Shown piece after piece: positions 35,111 to 44,701 of a DNA stretch of 64,000 nucleotides (position 1 is the stretch's first letter; each line of letters starts with the position of its first letter). The notes beneath the pieces are model-generated. The model made no database searches and was not told the origin of the DNA. It saw only the letters and a program-made list of their open reading frames with translations. The position numbers and the translations under genes are program-made. This stretch comes from Methanolapillus ohkumae (GTDB lineage: Archaea; Halobacteriota; Methanosarcinia; Methanosarcinales; Methanosarcinaceae): NCBI RefSeq assembly GCF_032594355.1, contig NZ_CP131061.1, positions 868,001 to 932,000 of the forward strand. Reading direction: 5' to 3'.

Positions 35111-37669
35111 TTAATTATTATCTATACTGTTTTTACGGTTTGTGTTTTTAAGATTATTTTTATTTTTATTTTCTTCCTCTTCCTCGTCTTTGTCTCGTTT
35201 TTTCCACAAGAAGAAGAACCAAAACAAAATTCCGGCAATAATCAGGAACAAAAGAATCCAAATCCAAAGAGGAATTCCTTTTCCGGATTCCTCAAGTCCT
35301 TTTCCGGACACCTGAACCGGAATTTCCTGACTTCCTGTTACGATTTCATTTTGAGTTCCGACAGGTTTTCCATTGTCCGTGATTTTGACGTTTTCTTCAC
35401 CAAAACCACCGCTTCCGCCGCCGCCATTGTTTCCGCCGTTGTCATCATCATTGTTCTCGTCGTTATCATCATTGCCGGTTACAATTTCAAAATCATTTCC
35501 GTACAAGTACAATTTTCCGTTTTCATCCGCAACCGATGTAAAGACGGTCCCGGTCGCTTTGTTTTTGATTTTGACGACTTCTCCGGCGGCAAAATCCGTC
35601 CATTCATTTTTGTAGACTTTACCGGAGAGGCTGTTTTTGATTTGGTTGTTATCGGCTTCCGATGGGTCTTCGTAACCTTGCAAAATCGGGAAATCATTTT
35701 GTGAAGAATCATATTGTACGCCATTTCTTCCCGGCGTGTAAATACTTCCACCGTCAATGATAATTGTGGAAGTTCCGTGATTTCCGTTTTTATCCGAGGA
35801 GGAACCTGTTCCGGCCTTTCCACCGCCAATTGCGTTTCCATAGAAATTCGGGACAATGGAACGGTCTTTTGGGGCCGGGGTGATGCGAACAGTTCCGCCT
35901 TCAACTAAAATGGGTTGGCTTGCACTGCCGCCCTCTCCGCCATTACCGCCATTACCGCCATTACCGCCATTTTTACCGCTGCCGCCGCCTCCGCCGCCAA
36001 TTCCGCTTCCATAACCATATTCCGTATTTGCAACAGATCCGCCATTGGCAATTATATTTTTAATTATGACAGCGCCAGACACCGTAATAGAATATCCGGC
36101 TCCGCCGTTTCCGCCCGACGTTCCGCCTGTTCCGGCACCGCCGCCGCCAATTCCGGCTCCGCTTCCCGCACCGTTTCCAAGTCCGCTCAAGATTTCATCA
36201 ATGACGACCGAGTCGGAAACTGTAATGTTTTCGGCATTTCCGCCATTTCCGCCGGAACTTTCACAATTATATCCATAACTGAAACCGCCACCGCCTCCAC
36301 CAATACCGCTTCCGCCGCCGCCGCCTCCATTGCTGACTTTTCCGGCAATATTTTTAACGGAGGCATTTTTTGAAATTGTAATGTTTTCAGCGTTTCCGCC
36401 GATTCCGGCCGGACCGCCGCTGTCGCCGCCGCCGCCGCCGCCACCGCCGCCGCCAATTCCGCTGCCGCCGCCGCCTCTTTGTCCTTCTCCCCCGGTCACA
36501 TTTCCAAGGATGGCATCATCCGTAATCGTAATTGTTTTGCCGTCGCCACCGTTGGCCCCGATTCCGATTCCGGCGCTTTCTCCGCGTCCGCCGCCGCCGC
36601 CGCCGCCGCCAATTGAGCTTCCGCCGCCGCCTCTATGTCCGTCACCGCCGGTTATATTTCCAATGTTTACCAATCCGGACAAAATAATGTTTTCACCGGT
36701 TCCGCCGCCGCCGCCTGTTCCATTTCCGTTTCCGTATCCGCTCCCGGCACCACCACCGCCGCCACCAATTCCACTTCCGCCGCCGGCAAAAGACTCCGTG
36801 TCTGTGAATTTACCACCGGTGATATTTTGAATGACAACAAAATCGGTGATAGTAATATTTTTGCCGTCTCCGCCAACTCCGCCGGCAACCAATTGTATTC
36901 TGTTTTTTCCGCCGCCGCCGCCGATTCCGCTTCCGCCGCCCCCATCAATTCCGTTTCCACCGATAACATCGGAAAGCACAAGAAAACCATTAATAAGGAT
37001 GGTTCCACCGGACTCACCGTCTCTTTGCCCGATTTCGTCCAACTCCCCGGATCCGGAGATTCCGCCGATTGCGGCACAACTCGGGCCGCCGTAGACACTC
37101 AGCGAATTCAGGTTTTCGACAGAATCCGGCTCATTTGCGGTGATGGTCAAATAAGTACTCTCACCGACGTGAATTCCGGCAAGAAATGTTGCCGGAGATG
37201 CAGCTGCCCATGGTTTGTTGATTGTGTTTTTGCCGAGCAAAGTCAGTGTCGTGCTTGCGTTTTTGTTGGCGATATCGACCCCGTTTTTACCGGGACCGGC
37301 AACCAATTGCATATCTGCAAGTGTTAAATAAAGCGCGTCTGTTCGTGTAGCCGACGCTTCAATGTTTGTGTTTTCAAAAACAAAACTCGGGTCATTGCTT
37401 CTTATGACCAGGTGAGTAATATTATTATCAATTACAATCGTTCCGCCAACCCACGCATCCGTATTTAAAGTCAGAACGTTATCAGACCCATCCCATCCGG
37501 AAAGGAGAAACGTTGCATGGCTGGCATTATCCGCTTCTTCAATAGCGCCTTGCGCAAGCGTCATGCTTGGAATTAATACAAAAAGAATTGCAAGAGCCGC
37601 AAAAATAAGAAACAATTTCTGAATTGATTTTGTTGAAACCGTTGATCGAATTATATTTGTTGTCATCAT
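35111..37669 (-). CDS. Glycine-rich adhesin-like surface protein, membrane anchored
   Basis: The product is about 852 residues with a signal peptide (KLFLIFAALAILFVLIPS, then MTLAQG). A beta-helix-like body resembles its neighbour (NVYGG/SVYGG-P-x-AAIGG) and carries at least seven GSGIGGGGGG repeats alternating with ITISKNAS/ITVSDSV-type strands. Towards the end are TSTIIIDGGSIYTPG, an EENVKITDNGKP stretch, one transmembrane helix (PLWIWILLFLIIAGILFWFF) and a Lys/Glu/Asn tail. I prefer the ATG at 37669 over the upstream TTG (37687), although the ribosome site is weak. Such proteins are common surface adhesins of host-associated methanogens; the ligand is unknown. There are no TAG interruptions in this one. 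Confidence 0.82.
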   Translation of the reverse strand: MMTTNIIRSTVSTKSIQKLFLIFAALAILFVLIPSMTLAQGAIEEADNASHATFLLSGWDGSDNVLTLNTDAWVGGTIVIDNNITHLVIRSNDPSFVFENTNIEASATRTDALYLTLADMQLVAGPGKNGVDIANKNASTTLTLLGKNTINKPWAAASPATFLAGIHVGESTYLTITANEPDSVENLNSLSVYGGPSCAAIGGISGSGELDEIGQRDGESGGTILINGFLVLSDVIGGNGIDGGGGSGIGGGGGKNRIQLVAGGVGGDGKNITITDFVVIQNITGGKFTDTESFAGGGSGIGGGGGGAGSGYGNGNGTGGGGGTGENIILSGLVNIGNITGGDGHRGGGGSSIGGGGGGGGRGESAGIGIGANGGDGKTITITDDAILGNVTGGEGQRGGGGSGIGGGGGGGGGGDSGGPAGIGGNAENITISKNASVKNIAGKVSNGGGGGGSGIGGGGGGFSYGYNCESSGGNGGNAENITVSDSVVIDEILSGLGNGAGSGAGIGGGGAGTGGTSGGNGGAGYSITVSGAVIIKNIIANGGSVANTEYGYGSGIGGGGGGSGKNGGNGGNGGNGGEGGSASQPILVEGGTVRITPAPKDRSIVPNFYGNAIGGGKAGTGSSSDKNGNHGTSTIIIDGGSIYTPGRNGVQYDSSQNDFPILQGYEDPSEADNNQIKNSLSGKVYKNEWTDFAAGEVVKIKNKATGTVFTSVADENGKLYLYGNDFEIVTGNDDNDENNDDDNGGNNGGGGSGGFGEENVKITDNGKPVGTQNEIVTGSQEIPVQVSGKGLEESGKGIPLWIWILLFLIIAGILFWFFFLWKKRDKDEEEEENKNKNNLKNTNRKNSIDNN

Positions 37670-37689
37670 TTTTCTCTGAATTGTCAATT

Positions 37690-38074
<385 letters not shown>

Positions 38075-38224
38075 TCAAATCCGTGTCAAAACGATTTTAT
38101 CCGATAACGTTTTTGAAATATGGTGCTCTTCCCCGCATTGCGGACATTTGACCGGGTCGCCCAGCTCTTTTTCAATCATGTAAATCCAGTTGTTACACTT
38201 TTTACATTTTCGAACAAGATTCAT
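38075..38224 (-). CDS. Small zinc-ribbon protein at the end of the cobalamin operon
   Basis: A 49-residue frame starting MNLVRKCKKCNNWIYM, with CKKC and, after a 16-residue spacing, CPQC, forming a four-cysteine rubredoxin/zinc-ribbon site, and ending KIVLTRI. GGGAG lies nine bases before the ATG. It starts 28 bp after the cbiE stop on the same strand, so it is probably the last cistron of the cobalamin operon. I do not know its function; small zinc ribbons of this type may act as metal-binding or nucleic-acid-binding accessory proteins. Confidence 0.65.
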   Translation of the reverse strand: MNLVRKCKKCNNWIYMIEKELGDPVKCPQCGEEHHISKTLSDKIVLTRI

Positions 38225-38252
38225 AAACCGGCTCCCTAAGCATTTGGATACT

Positions 38253-38846
38253 TTATTTTAAAATTATCATCAGTCCGTACAAATCCGAATCCGGAACCGG
38301 TGGATTTTGCGGGCTTCCTCTTTTTATTTTTTCTTCCGGATAGCCAAGCTCTTCTAAGGAATAAATATCAGCCTTCATTTTTTCATGAAGGAGAAGCGCG
38401 CCAACCTCGGCGGCGCCAAATTTCTCATCCGGCAGCAAAAAAATGTTTTTACCGGTTTTGAGTTCCGCCAACAGCTCATTTTTCGCCAAATGTACATCTT
38501 CCCGGCCGTGTGCGGTGATGCAGTAAAAGTTTGTCAAATTCACATGAAGGCGAGCGCACGCGATTTGAAAAGAAGAAATTCCCGGAATGACTTTGTCCTT
38601 CTCCGTCGCGAATTTCCCAAGACCGGAAAACATCGGGTCGCCCGTTGACAAAATGACAGCATCTTGGGGCAGTAGATGAAGATTTTTAAAACTTTTTAAA
38701 GCTTCCACAGGGGTGCCTGTCGGAATATATTTCTTCGCGATTTCCAAAGCACGGCCGGAACCATAAATTATGGACGCGTTTTGAATTGCCTCAATTCCTT
38801 CTTCCGTAAGCATTCCCGGACCCACGCCGACGCCAACCACAATCAT
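38253..38846 (-). CDS. cbiE: Cobalt-precorrin-7 (C5)-methyltransferase
   Basis: A 197-residue SAM-dependent tetrapyrrole methylase that methylates C5 of the corrin ring in the anaerobic cobalamin pathway. Evidence is the N-terminal GVGVGPGMLTEEGIEAI (residues 5..21), STGDPMFSGLG around 67..77 and the CbiE-type stretch ISSFQIACARLHV. It lacks the CbiT decarboxylase domain found in CobL fusions; that activity is supplied by the separate cbiT at the start of the same cluster. It follows cbiD by 33 bp. Confidence 0.9.
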   Translation of the reverse strand: MIVVGVGVGPGMLTEEGIEAIQNASIIYGSGRALEIAKKYIPTGTPVEALKSFKNLHLLPQDAVILSTGDPMFSGLGKFATEKDKVIPGISSFQIACARLHVNLTNFYCITAHGREDVHLAKNELLAELKTGKNIFLLPDEKFGAAEVGALLLHEKMKADIYSLEELGYPEEKIKRGSPQNPPVPDSDLYGLMIILK

Positions 38847-38879
38847 TTCATTTTACCCCAAAAATCCTTGTCAAAAAAA

Positions 38880-40040
38880 TCATTCTTTCGTCAAATAATT
38901 AAACTCATTTTTACTGTCCAAAAATACAATCCCATCCCGCTCAATCACGACAATCCGGGCGCCCTTTCCTTTTTTGACCGCCATGTCAAACGCTTTTTGG
39001 ATCCGTTCATTTTTCGGGTCTTGCTCAATCATTTCCACAACCGTCGCAAATTCGCTTCCCGCCATCATCGCCGGATTTCCCCACTTCAAAACCAATCCGG
39101 GAAGGCCGCAAACCACGATTTCTTCCGCCGCCTTTGCCGCGTCGATTCCTTCCGAAATCCGGCTTCCAACCATTATAATATCGTAGCCCGGAAACAACAT
39201 GCTGGAAATGCCCATTCCTTGCCGTCCGGTCGTCAGCACCAATTTTTTGGATTTTTGAATCAATTCATCTTTCATTTCTCCCAAATGATCATTCCACGGC
39301 TCGACAAAACCGGTCGTTCCTAAAATGGAAATGCCGCCTTTAATTCCAATGCGGTCGTTGAGTGTTTTTTTACTGAGCTCGACCCCTTCCGGAATGGAAA
39401 TGGAAACAACCAAAAATAATGAATTTTGAACACAGACCGCATTGTATTGGCCGATTTCCTTTAAAGCTTCCATCACAGCTTCCCGGATTTGAGCCTTCGG
39501 TTTGGGATTGATCGCATATTCACCGGGCGGCGTTTCAAAACCGGAACGCTCAATTATTCCAACGCCGGGACCGCCGGTGATAATAATGTTGGAAACAGCT
39601 TTTGAAAAATCAACTTCCGCCCCCAAAATTGTTCCATTTGATTTGGCGTCCGGCTCGACAAACCGGGCAGTTGCGCAAAATAAAATATTTCGTGTGATGT
39701 CGGATTCATGGTCATTCCAGACTTTTCGAACGCCGGATTTTCCGTCTTTGGCAAAATCAATTCCCATTTCCGCTAAAAGACTGATCGGAGTCGGAATAGA
39801 AATGATTTCTCCAGATGAAACATCTCGCCCCAGCGATAAAACGGCGGCTTTTGCGGCCGCGGCGGACGTGGTTCCGGTCGTAAACCCGCGCTTTAAATAT
39901 GAGCCGTCGCTTAAAACAACCGCCAGTCCCTTCTCCACTAAATTTCTCAGGTCGTCTCTTGGAAGCGGCGACTTTAAAATCCATTCTTCGGGAATCTCAA
40001 AATCATTCACGGGATCTTTCATAAAAATCATAATGTTCAT
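38880..40040 (-). CDS. cbiD: Cobalt-precorrin-5B (C1)-methyltransferase
   Basis: A 386-residue CbiD that methylates C1 during anaerobic corrin ring contraction. The family signature KRGFTTGTTSAAAAKAA lies at residues 50..66, followed by IPIS and a conserved GGPGVGIIERSGFETPPGEYAINP block. Three possible ATG starts (40040, 40031, 40022) have no clear ribosome site. The family alignment favours MKDPVNDF at 40022; the longest is reported. A 157-bp AT-rich gap separates it from cbiC. Confidence 0.9.
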   Translation of the reverse strand: MNIMIFMKDPVNDFEIPEEWILKSPLPRDDLRNLVEKGLAVVLSDGSYLKRGFTTGTTSAAAAKAAVLSLGRDVSSGEIISIPTPISLLAEMGIDFAKDGKSGVRKVWNDHESDITRNILFCATARFVEPDAKSNGTILGAEVDFSKAVSNIIITGGPGVGIIERSGFETPPGEYAINPKPKAQIREAVMEALKEIGQYNAVCVQNSLFLVVSISIPEGVELSKKTLNDRIGIKGGISILGTTGFVEPWNDHLGEMKDELIQKSKKLVLTTGRQGMGISSMLFPGYDIIMVGSRISEGIDAAKAAEEIVVCGLPGLVLKWGNPAMMAGSEFATVVEMIEQDPKNERIQKAFDMAVKKGKGARIVVIERDGIVFLDSKNEFNYLTKE

Positions 40041-40197
40041 ATTGTATTTTATATTTGTATTTATTCAATCGATCCGAAAGTTTGCGTTTTTCAGGTTTGT
40101 TTTTTTTTCAAAAGGACTGCAAAAAAACCAAACAAAAAACAAAAAAAGAAAAATGAAATGAAAAACAAAAGAAAAATCGATTGAAAAATCAATTCGA

Positions 40198-40926
40198 TTA
40201 TTCATTTTTCTTGGATTCGTTGGCAATCGCGATGATTTCATTCACGCAAGCCACCGCCATTGGTGTTCCACCGCGGGTTCCGACGCACGTAATCGATGGC
40301 ACCGGAATTTTTAAGTCACGCACCATTTCTTTGGATTCGGCGGCGTTGACAAAACCAACCGGCGTTCCGACAATTAAAGCCGGACGCAATCCTTTTTCAA
40401 TCAGGCGGCAAATGGTAATCGCGGCCGACGGCGCGTTTCCAATCGCGATAATCGCGCCGTTTAAACGGTCCCGAGAAGCCAAATATCCGGCCGCGGTCCG
40501 GGTAATTCCGTATTTTTTGGCAATTTCGGCGTCTTTGTCCTCATCCAAAACACAAATCACATCACAGTTGTGCCCCATTTTGGTGATTCCCGACTTGACC
40601 ATGTTAATGTCCACAAAAATCGGCGCGCCTTTTAAAACAGCATCAACACCCGCCTCAACCGGAGAATGTCTGAATTCCATGATTTCCGCAACGGAAATGT
40701 CGCCTGTCGCCACAGCGCAGCGCTGACGGATTCGGTCTTCCGGCGTTTTATTTCCAACCACACCTTGAATATAGGTCCGGCTCTTCATGTAAATGGTTTT
40801 GGCTTCATCCGTGCTGGCTCCGAAATCTGCGCATGTTTGAATAAATTCCGGATCAATCTCAATCGTTAAAGAAACAAGCTCATCCAGCGTTCCATATTTT
40901 TTATTTTTATCCGTCAGGGGTGCCAT
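40198..40926 (-). CDS. cbiC: Cobalt-precorrin-8 methylmutase
   Basis: A 242-residue CbiC/CobH protein that moves the methyl group from C11 to C12 to form cobyrinate. EFRHSPVEAGVDAVLKG holds the catalytic histidine; IFVDINMVKSGI and VGTPVGFVNAAESK are family signatures. I set the start at 40926 because GGAG stands nine bases upstream; an in-frame TTG at 40944 precedes that site and would swallow it. The 230 bp upstream of it (40945..41177) are AT-rich, so cbiC may have its own promoter. Confidence 0.92.
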   Translation of the reverse strand: MAPLTDKNKKYGTLDELVSLTIEIDPEFIQTCADFGASTDEAKTIYMKSRTYIQGVVGNKTPEDRIRQRCAVATGDISVAEIMEFRHSPVEAGVDAVLKGAPIFVDINMVKSGITKMGHNCDVICVLDEDKDAEIAKKYGITRTAAGYLASRDRLNGAIIAIGNAPSAAITICRLIEKGLRPALIVGTPVGFVNAAESKEMVRDLKIPVPSITCVGTRGGTPMAVACVNEIIAIANESKKNE

Positions 40927-41177
40927 AATCTTTTTCTCCGTCAAATCCGAAAAATGAAAAAGTGAAATGATTCAATCTGATTCAATCCGAATTATTTAAA
41001 TCATTTCTTCTATTATAATTTAATTTAAATATAATATAATTCATATCTATTTCTTATTCGAATTTATTATGAATTAAATCCTGAATGTTCTTTCACTTTA
41101 AAATGTTGTTCCTTATCTTTTAAAAAATATGAAAAAATATTTTTCAAAAAACATGAAAAAATATCTTCAAGCATCAC

Positions 41178-42002
41178 TTAATATTCATATTTTTTTTGAT
41201 AACCCCTTGGAGTTATGATTTTGTCTCCATGCGGGCTTTTCCAAATCCGGGAATCACTGTTACAAATGATGATGGCCGTTCGCATATCCACCCAATCATT
41301 GTAATTTAAAACATCCCCAAGCGTCGTGACAATAAATTCCTGTTCATCCCCTCGGAGCGCGTTTTTAACCAGGCCGACCGGGACATGTGCCGGTTTGTGC
41401 CGCTTGATGATTTCAATCGCCCGCTCAAAATTAGAGGTTCTTTGCCGGCTTTTGGGATTGTAAAGTGAAATAATAAAATCCGCCTGAGATGCCAAATCCA
41501 ATCTTTTTTCAATGACTTCCCACGGTGTCAGCAAGTCGCTCAAACTAATGGTAGCCGCATCCGTTACAATCGGCGCTCCAAGAACGCTGGCACCGGCCAG
41601 CATCGCCGTCACGCCGGGAACGACCTCAATGTCGACATCCAAATGATTCCGTTCGGCAACCTCAATGACAATGCCAGCCATGCCGTAAACATTGGCGTCC
41701 CCGCCGCTGACCATTACCGCGACATGATTTTCCGCCATTTTCACCGCTTCTTTGGCCCGATCCACTTCCTGGCCCATACTGCTCCGGTACACGTTTTGAG
41801 TGGTGATGAGCGACTCAATTTGATCCAAGTACGTATCGTTTCCCAAAATGTAATCCGCGTTTAGAATGACATTTTTGGCATGGACGGTCAGCTGTTCTAC
41901 CGATCCGGGACCGATTCCGACAATGTAGAGTTTTCCTTTTTTGGAAGCAGACGGCGATGGTGACGAAGACGGCTGGTTTTGTTCTTTATTTGGCAATGGC
42001 AA
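41178..42002 (-). CDS. cbiH: Cobalt-precorrin-3 (C17)-methyltransferase
   Basis: A 274-residue tetrapyrrole methylase that methylates C17 and takes part in ring contraction together with CbiG. GIGPGSVEQLT (29..39), VVPGVTAMLAGASVLGAP and ISLYNPKSRQR are CbiH/CobJ signatures. The frame has no ATG before the conserved core, so it must start at the TTG at 42002, which has GGGAG eight bases upstream and overlaps cbiG C-part by 17 bp. Residues 5..23 are a Ser/Pro-rich low-complexity extension. Confidence 0.9.
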   Translation of the reverse strand: MPLPNKEQNQPSSSPSPSASKKGKLYIVGIGPGSVEQLTVHAKNVILNADYILGNDTYLDQIESLITTQNVYRSSMGQEVDRAKEAVKMAENHVAVMVSGGDANVYGMAGIVIEVAERNHLDVDIEVVPGVTAMLAGASVLGAPIVTDAATISLSDLLTPWEVIEKRLDLASQADFIISLYNPKSRQRTSNFERAIEIIKRHKPAHVPVGLVKNALRGDEQEFIVTTLGDVLNYNDWVDMRTAIIICNSDSRIWKSPHGDKIITPRGYQKKYEY

Positions 42003-42339
42003 TTGTAACTCTCCCGTAGACTTTTTTTTTCATGACTAATTGATGATTTTTTGATAAAGCTAATGCGGCCGGCTCAGCAACTCCTTTTAAGCCGAAGCGT
42101 GAAGCTTCGGATTTTGATTCCGGTTCGTTTTCATTAATAATTTCGTCCGGCAAAAACCGGATTTCTTTGCCCAATGTTTGAGCGGCGGACAAAAGCCCTT
42201 CCTCATCTTTTTTTAAGGTGGACGAGGCCAGCATTTCAATCTCCGATAAATTTATTTTATTTTCCGACAAGGATTTTTCGACGGCGAAAATCACCTCTTT
42301 TTCAGAAACACCGCGACGGGCGCCAATTCCCATAATCAT
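41986..42339 (-). CDS. cbiG: CbiG C-terminal domain as a separate protein (cobalt-precorrin 5A hydrolase subunit)
   Basis: A 117-residue protein equal to the C-terminal domain of CbiG/CobE: MGIGARRGVSEKEV at the start, IEMLASSTLKKDEEGLL in the middle and GVAEPAALALS near the end. GGAG lies eight bases before the ATG. It follows the N-terminal part by 19 bp. The complementary halves imply a two-subunit CbiG opening the delta-lactone of cobalt-precorrin-5A; this is inferred from family knowledge. Confidence 0.85.
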   Translation of the reverse strand: MIMGIGARRGVSEKEVIFAVEKSLSENKINLSEIEMLASSTLKKDEEGLLSAAQTLGKEIRFLPDEIINENEPESKSEASRFGLKGVAEPAALALSKNHQLVMKKKVYGRVTIAIAK

Positions 42340-42358
42340 CTCAAATTCTCCGGCTTTC

Positions 42359-42982
42359 TCAGGGTTGTTTTTCCTTGGGTTGTTTATCCTTGATTTGTTT
42401 TTCTTTATTTATTTTGTCCAATTCATCCGAACGGTCAACATCGATTTTTTCGCCGTTTCCATCTTTTCGTTGGACCAAAACGGACACATCTTCATCCACG
42501 ACGATTATTTTCGGACCGCGGATTTCCAAAACATCCATTTCTTGATCCAAAAGAGCGCAATTGACAGCGATTGTGGACTTTTTATTTTTCACCACACAAT
42601 TTAATTTTTCCGCGATTCCTTCCACGGATGGTTTTTGGTGAACTTCCGTCGCGGTGGTGATGACCGGAACAGCACCTAATTCCACTAAGCGGCGTGCCAC
42701 TTCATTCCCGCCGTGATGGCCGCCGAGAACCGGGATTGCGAAATTTAAACCGGAATCCAAAACAACCAAAGCCGGATCGTCCCATTTGCTGCCCAAATAC
42801 GGCGCAATTTCACGAACGGCAATCCCGCTCGCGAACAAAGCGACAACCACATTGTATTTGGAAAAAATGTCTTTAAAAATGCCTTTTTCATAAAGAACGA
42901 CATCCCCCTTTAAGTGGGCGGAAACCTTCTTCGCAGTTTCCATGTTGCGCTCAAAAGTCAAAACGGCAATTTTTAAATCCAT
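42359..42982 (-). CDS. cbiG: CbiG N-terminal and central domains (cobalt-precorrin 5A hydrolase)
   Basis: A 207-residue protein with the CbiG N-domain (MDLKIAVLTFERN, FASGIAVREIAPYLG, ALVVLDSGLNFAIPVLGGHHGGN) and the central region (PVITTATEVHQKPSVEGIA). It ends in a Lys/Glu/Gln-rich tail (KEKQIKDKQPKEKQ) in place of the usual linker to the C-domain. The tail is built from short repeats and may mark where a once fused gene was broken. The start is ATG at 42982, 32 bp downstream of cbiF. Confidence 0.87.
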   Translation of the reverse strand: MDLKIAVLTFERNMETAKKVSAHLKGDVVLYEKGIFKDIFSKYNVVVALFASGIAVREIAPYLGSKWDDPALVVLDSGLNFAIPVLGGHHGGNEVARRLVELGAVPVITTATEVHQKPSVEGIAEKLNCVVKNKKSTIAVNCALLDQEMDVLEIRGPKIIVVDEDVSVLVQRKDGNGEKIDVDRSDELDKINKEKQIKDKQPKEKQP

Positions 42983-43014
42983 TCAAATCCGTTCTCCCTT
43001 CTTTTTTCAGTTTT

Positions 43015-43875
43015 TCAGTCCAAGGGTCCTTGTTTGACACCATACAGGTAAGATTTGGCATAATTTTTCGGGTCGACGACGTCGCCGATAATGATCATGG
43101 CGGACCGTTTAATGCCGGCATCTTTGACTTTTTTCGCGATATCGGCCACCGTTCCCCGGATGACTTCCTCATCTTCCCAAGACGCATGGAATACGACCGC
43201 AACCGGTGTTGTTTTCGGGCAGCGGACTTTGTTCATGATTTCTTCGATTTTTTGCGTTCCCAAGAAAATTGCCATGGTCACGCCCATTTCCGAAAATTCG
43301 GCAATTTGGTCGGACTCAAGCGTCGTTCCCGCCGGCCGTGTAATGATTAAAGAATCCGACACGTTATTGAGCGTAAATTGTGTTTCAAGCGCTGCCGCAA
43401 CGGCAAAAACGGATGACACACCGGGGACGCGCTTGGCAAAAATGCCGTATTTTTTCAATTCTTCGGTTTGTTCCACAATGGACCCGTAAAGCGCCGGGTC
43501 GCCGCTGTGAAGGCGAACCACGCGTTTGCCGGCATTGACCGCGTCGACCGTGAGTTTTGTGGTTTCATCCAGCGTAAGGCCGTAGCTGTCAACACATTCT
43601 CCCTTTGTGTATTCCAACACTTTCGGGTTGACAAGCGATCCCGCATAAATGACCAAATCAGCTTTTTTGAGCAATTCCCGTCCCTTGACGGTAATTAATT
43701 TTTCGTCGCCGGGACCGGCACCGACAATATAAATCTCATTATTGACTTTCTTTGAACCTGTTTTTTTGTCTTTTTTCGGTTGGCTTTTGGGCTGGCTTTT
43801 CGTATTTATCACATTTTGCATGTTTTTCTCATTTTTGTTTTTCTCACTTTTGCTTTTCTTTTCCGGGCTTATCAT
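43015..43875 (-). CDS. cbiF: Cobalt-precorrin-4 (C11)-methyltransferase
   Basis: A 286-residue tetrapyrrole methylase that methylates C11. VGAGPGDEKLITVKG, YAGSLVNPKVLEYTKG, RLHSGDPALYGSIVEQ and VPGVSSVFAVAAAL are CbiF/CobM hallmarks. The first 48 residues are an unusual Lys/Asn/Gln-rich extension with repeated KSQPKSQPKK; GAGG eight bases before the ATG at 43875 supports it as translated. The start lies 3 bp from the cbiL stop. Confidence 0.9.
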   Translation of the reverse strand: MISPEKKSKSEKNKNEKNMQNVINTKSQPKSQPKKDKKTGSKKVNNEIYIVGAGPGDEKLITVKGRELLKKADLVIYAGSLVNPKVLEYTKGECVDSYGLTLDETTKLTVDAVNAGKRVVRLHSGDPALYGSIVEQTEELKKYGIFAKRVPGVSSVFAVAAALETQFTLNNVSDSLIITRPAGTTLESDQIAEFSEMGVTMAIFLGTQKIEEIMNKVRCPKTTPVAVVFHASWEDEEVIRGTVADIAKKVKDAGIKRSAMIIIGDVVDPKNYAKSYLYGVKQGPLD

Positions 43876-43878
43876 AAC

Positions 43879-44517
43879 TCATTCCTCGCCATTGTTTTGG
43901 TTCATTTTTTTTGCGTACATGATGCTGAAATAGTTTCCTTCTTCCGGGATTTTGTCTTGTTCTTTGATAATAATTTCCCGGTCCGAGAAAAGGCGTTCCG
44001 CAAAAATAAAGTCCTCATAACCTTGTTTTTTGAATTTATTCATGATTTCCCGGGGTTTTCGGGCTTTTAAGTGAATCATGTATCCAATGTCGGACCCATC
44101 GTGAACCTCAAAAGAAGATTCGACGGCGACACCCATTTGAGAAACGCAAGACGTGATGGAACTGATTCCAGGGACGGTTGCCGTCTTCACATCCGGCGCA
44201 ACTTCCGCCATCACTTTTTTCAGATGCGTAAAGGTGGAAAAAAAGTTCGGATCTCCGATGAGGCAAAAGGCGACGGTTCCCTTTTTGGCATATTCCGCAA
44301 CCTGTTGAGCATTTTTTGTCCAGATTTCATTGAGTTTTTCCTTGTCGTAAATCATCGGAAACTCCAAAATTTCGGGTTCCTCTGTCACGTACGGGCGGAC
44401 CAAATCCGCTGCCATTTCTCCCGGAACGAAAACTTTCACGCTTTCTTTTAAAATGTTGACCGCTTTCACCGTGAGCAATTCCGGGTCACCCGGACCCAAT
44501 CCGACACCATATAACAT
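43879..44517 (-). CDS. cbiL: Cobalt-precorrin-2 (C20)-methyltransferase
   Basis: A 212-residue enzyme that adds a methyl to C20 of cobalt-precorrin-2, an early step of the anaerobic branch. Evidence is GVGLGPGDPELLTVKA at residues 4..19, a CLIGDPNFFSTFTHL block and TVPGISSITSCVSQMG. GGAG lies before the ATG at 44517. The gap of about 180 bp to cbiT is AT-rich. Confidence 0.9.
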   Translation of the reverse strand: MLYGVGLGPGDPELLTVKAVNILKESVKVFVPGEMAADLVRPYVTEEPEILEFPMIYDKEKLNEIWTKNAQQVAEYAKKGTVAFCLIGDPNFFSTFTHLKKVMAEVAPDVKTATVPGISSITSCVSQMGVAVESSFEVHDGSDIGYMIHLKARKPREIMNKFKKQGYEDFIFAERLFSDREIIIKEQDKIPEEGNYFSIMYAKKMNQNNGEE

Positions 44518-44701
44518 TTTTATTCTCCACGATATTTAGATTTAGAATTTTCAGAATTATTCGGTAAAATGATAAAAACATGATAGGAACAAATGATAAA
44601 AACAAATTAATGATGAGAGGAGTTGATAAATTTAAATTAAAATGATAACGGGTAAACGATATCTATGCTGTTGTTTTATGCTGTTGTTTTATGTTGGTGT
44701 A

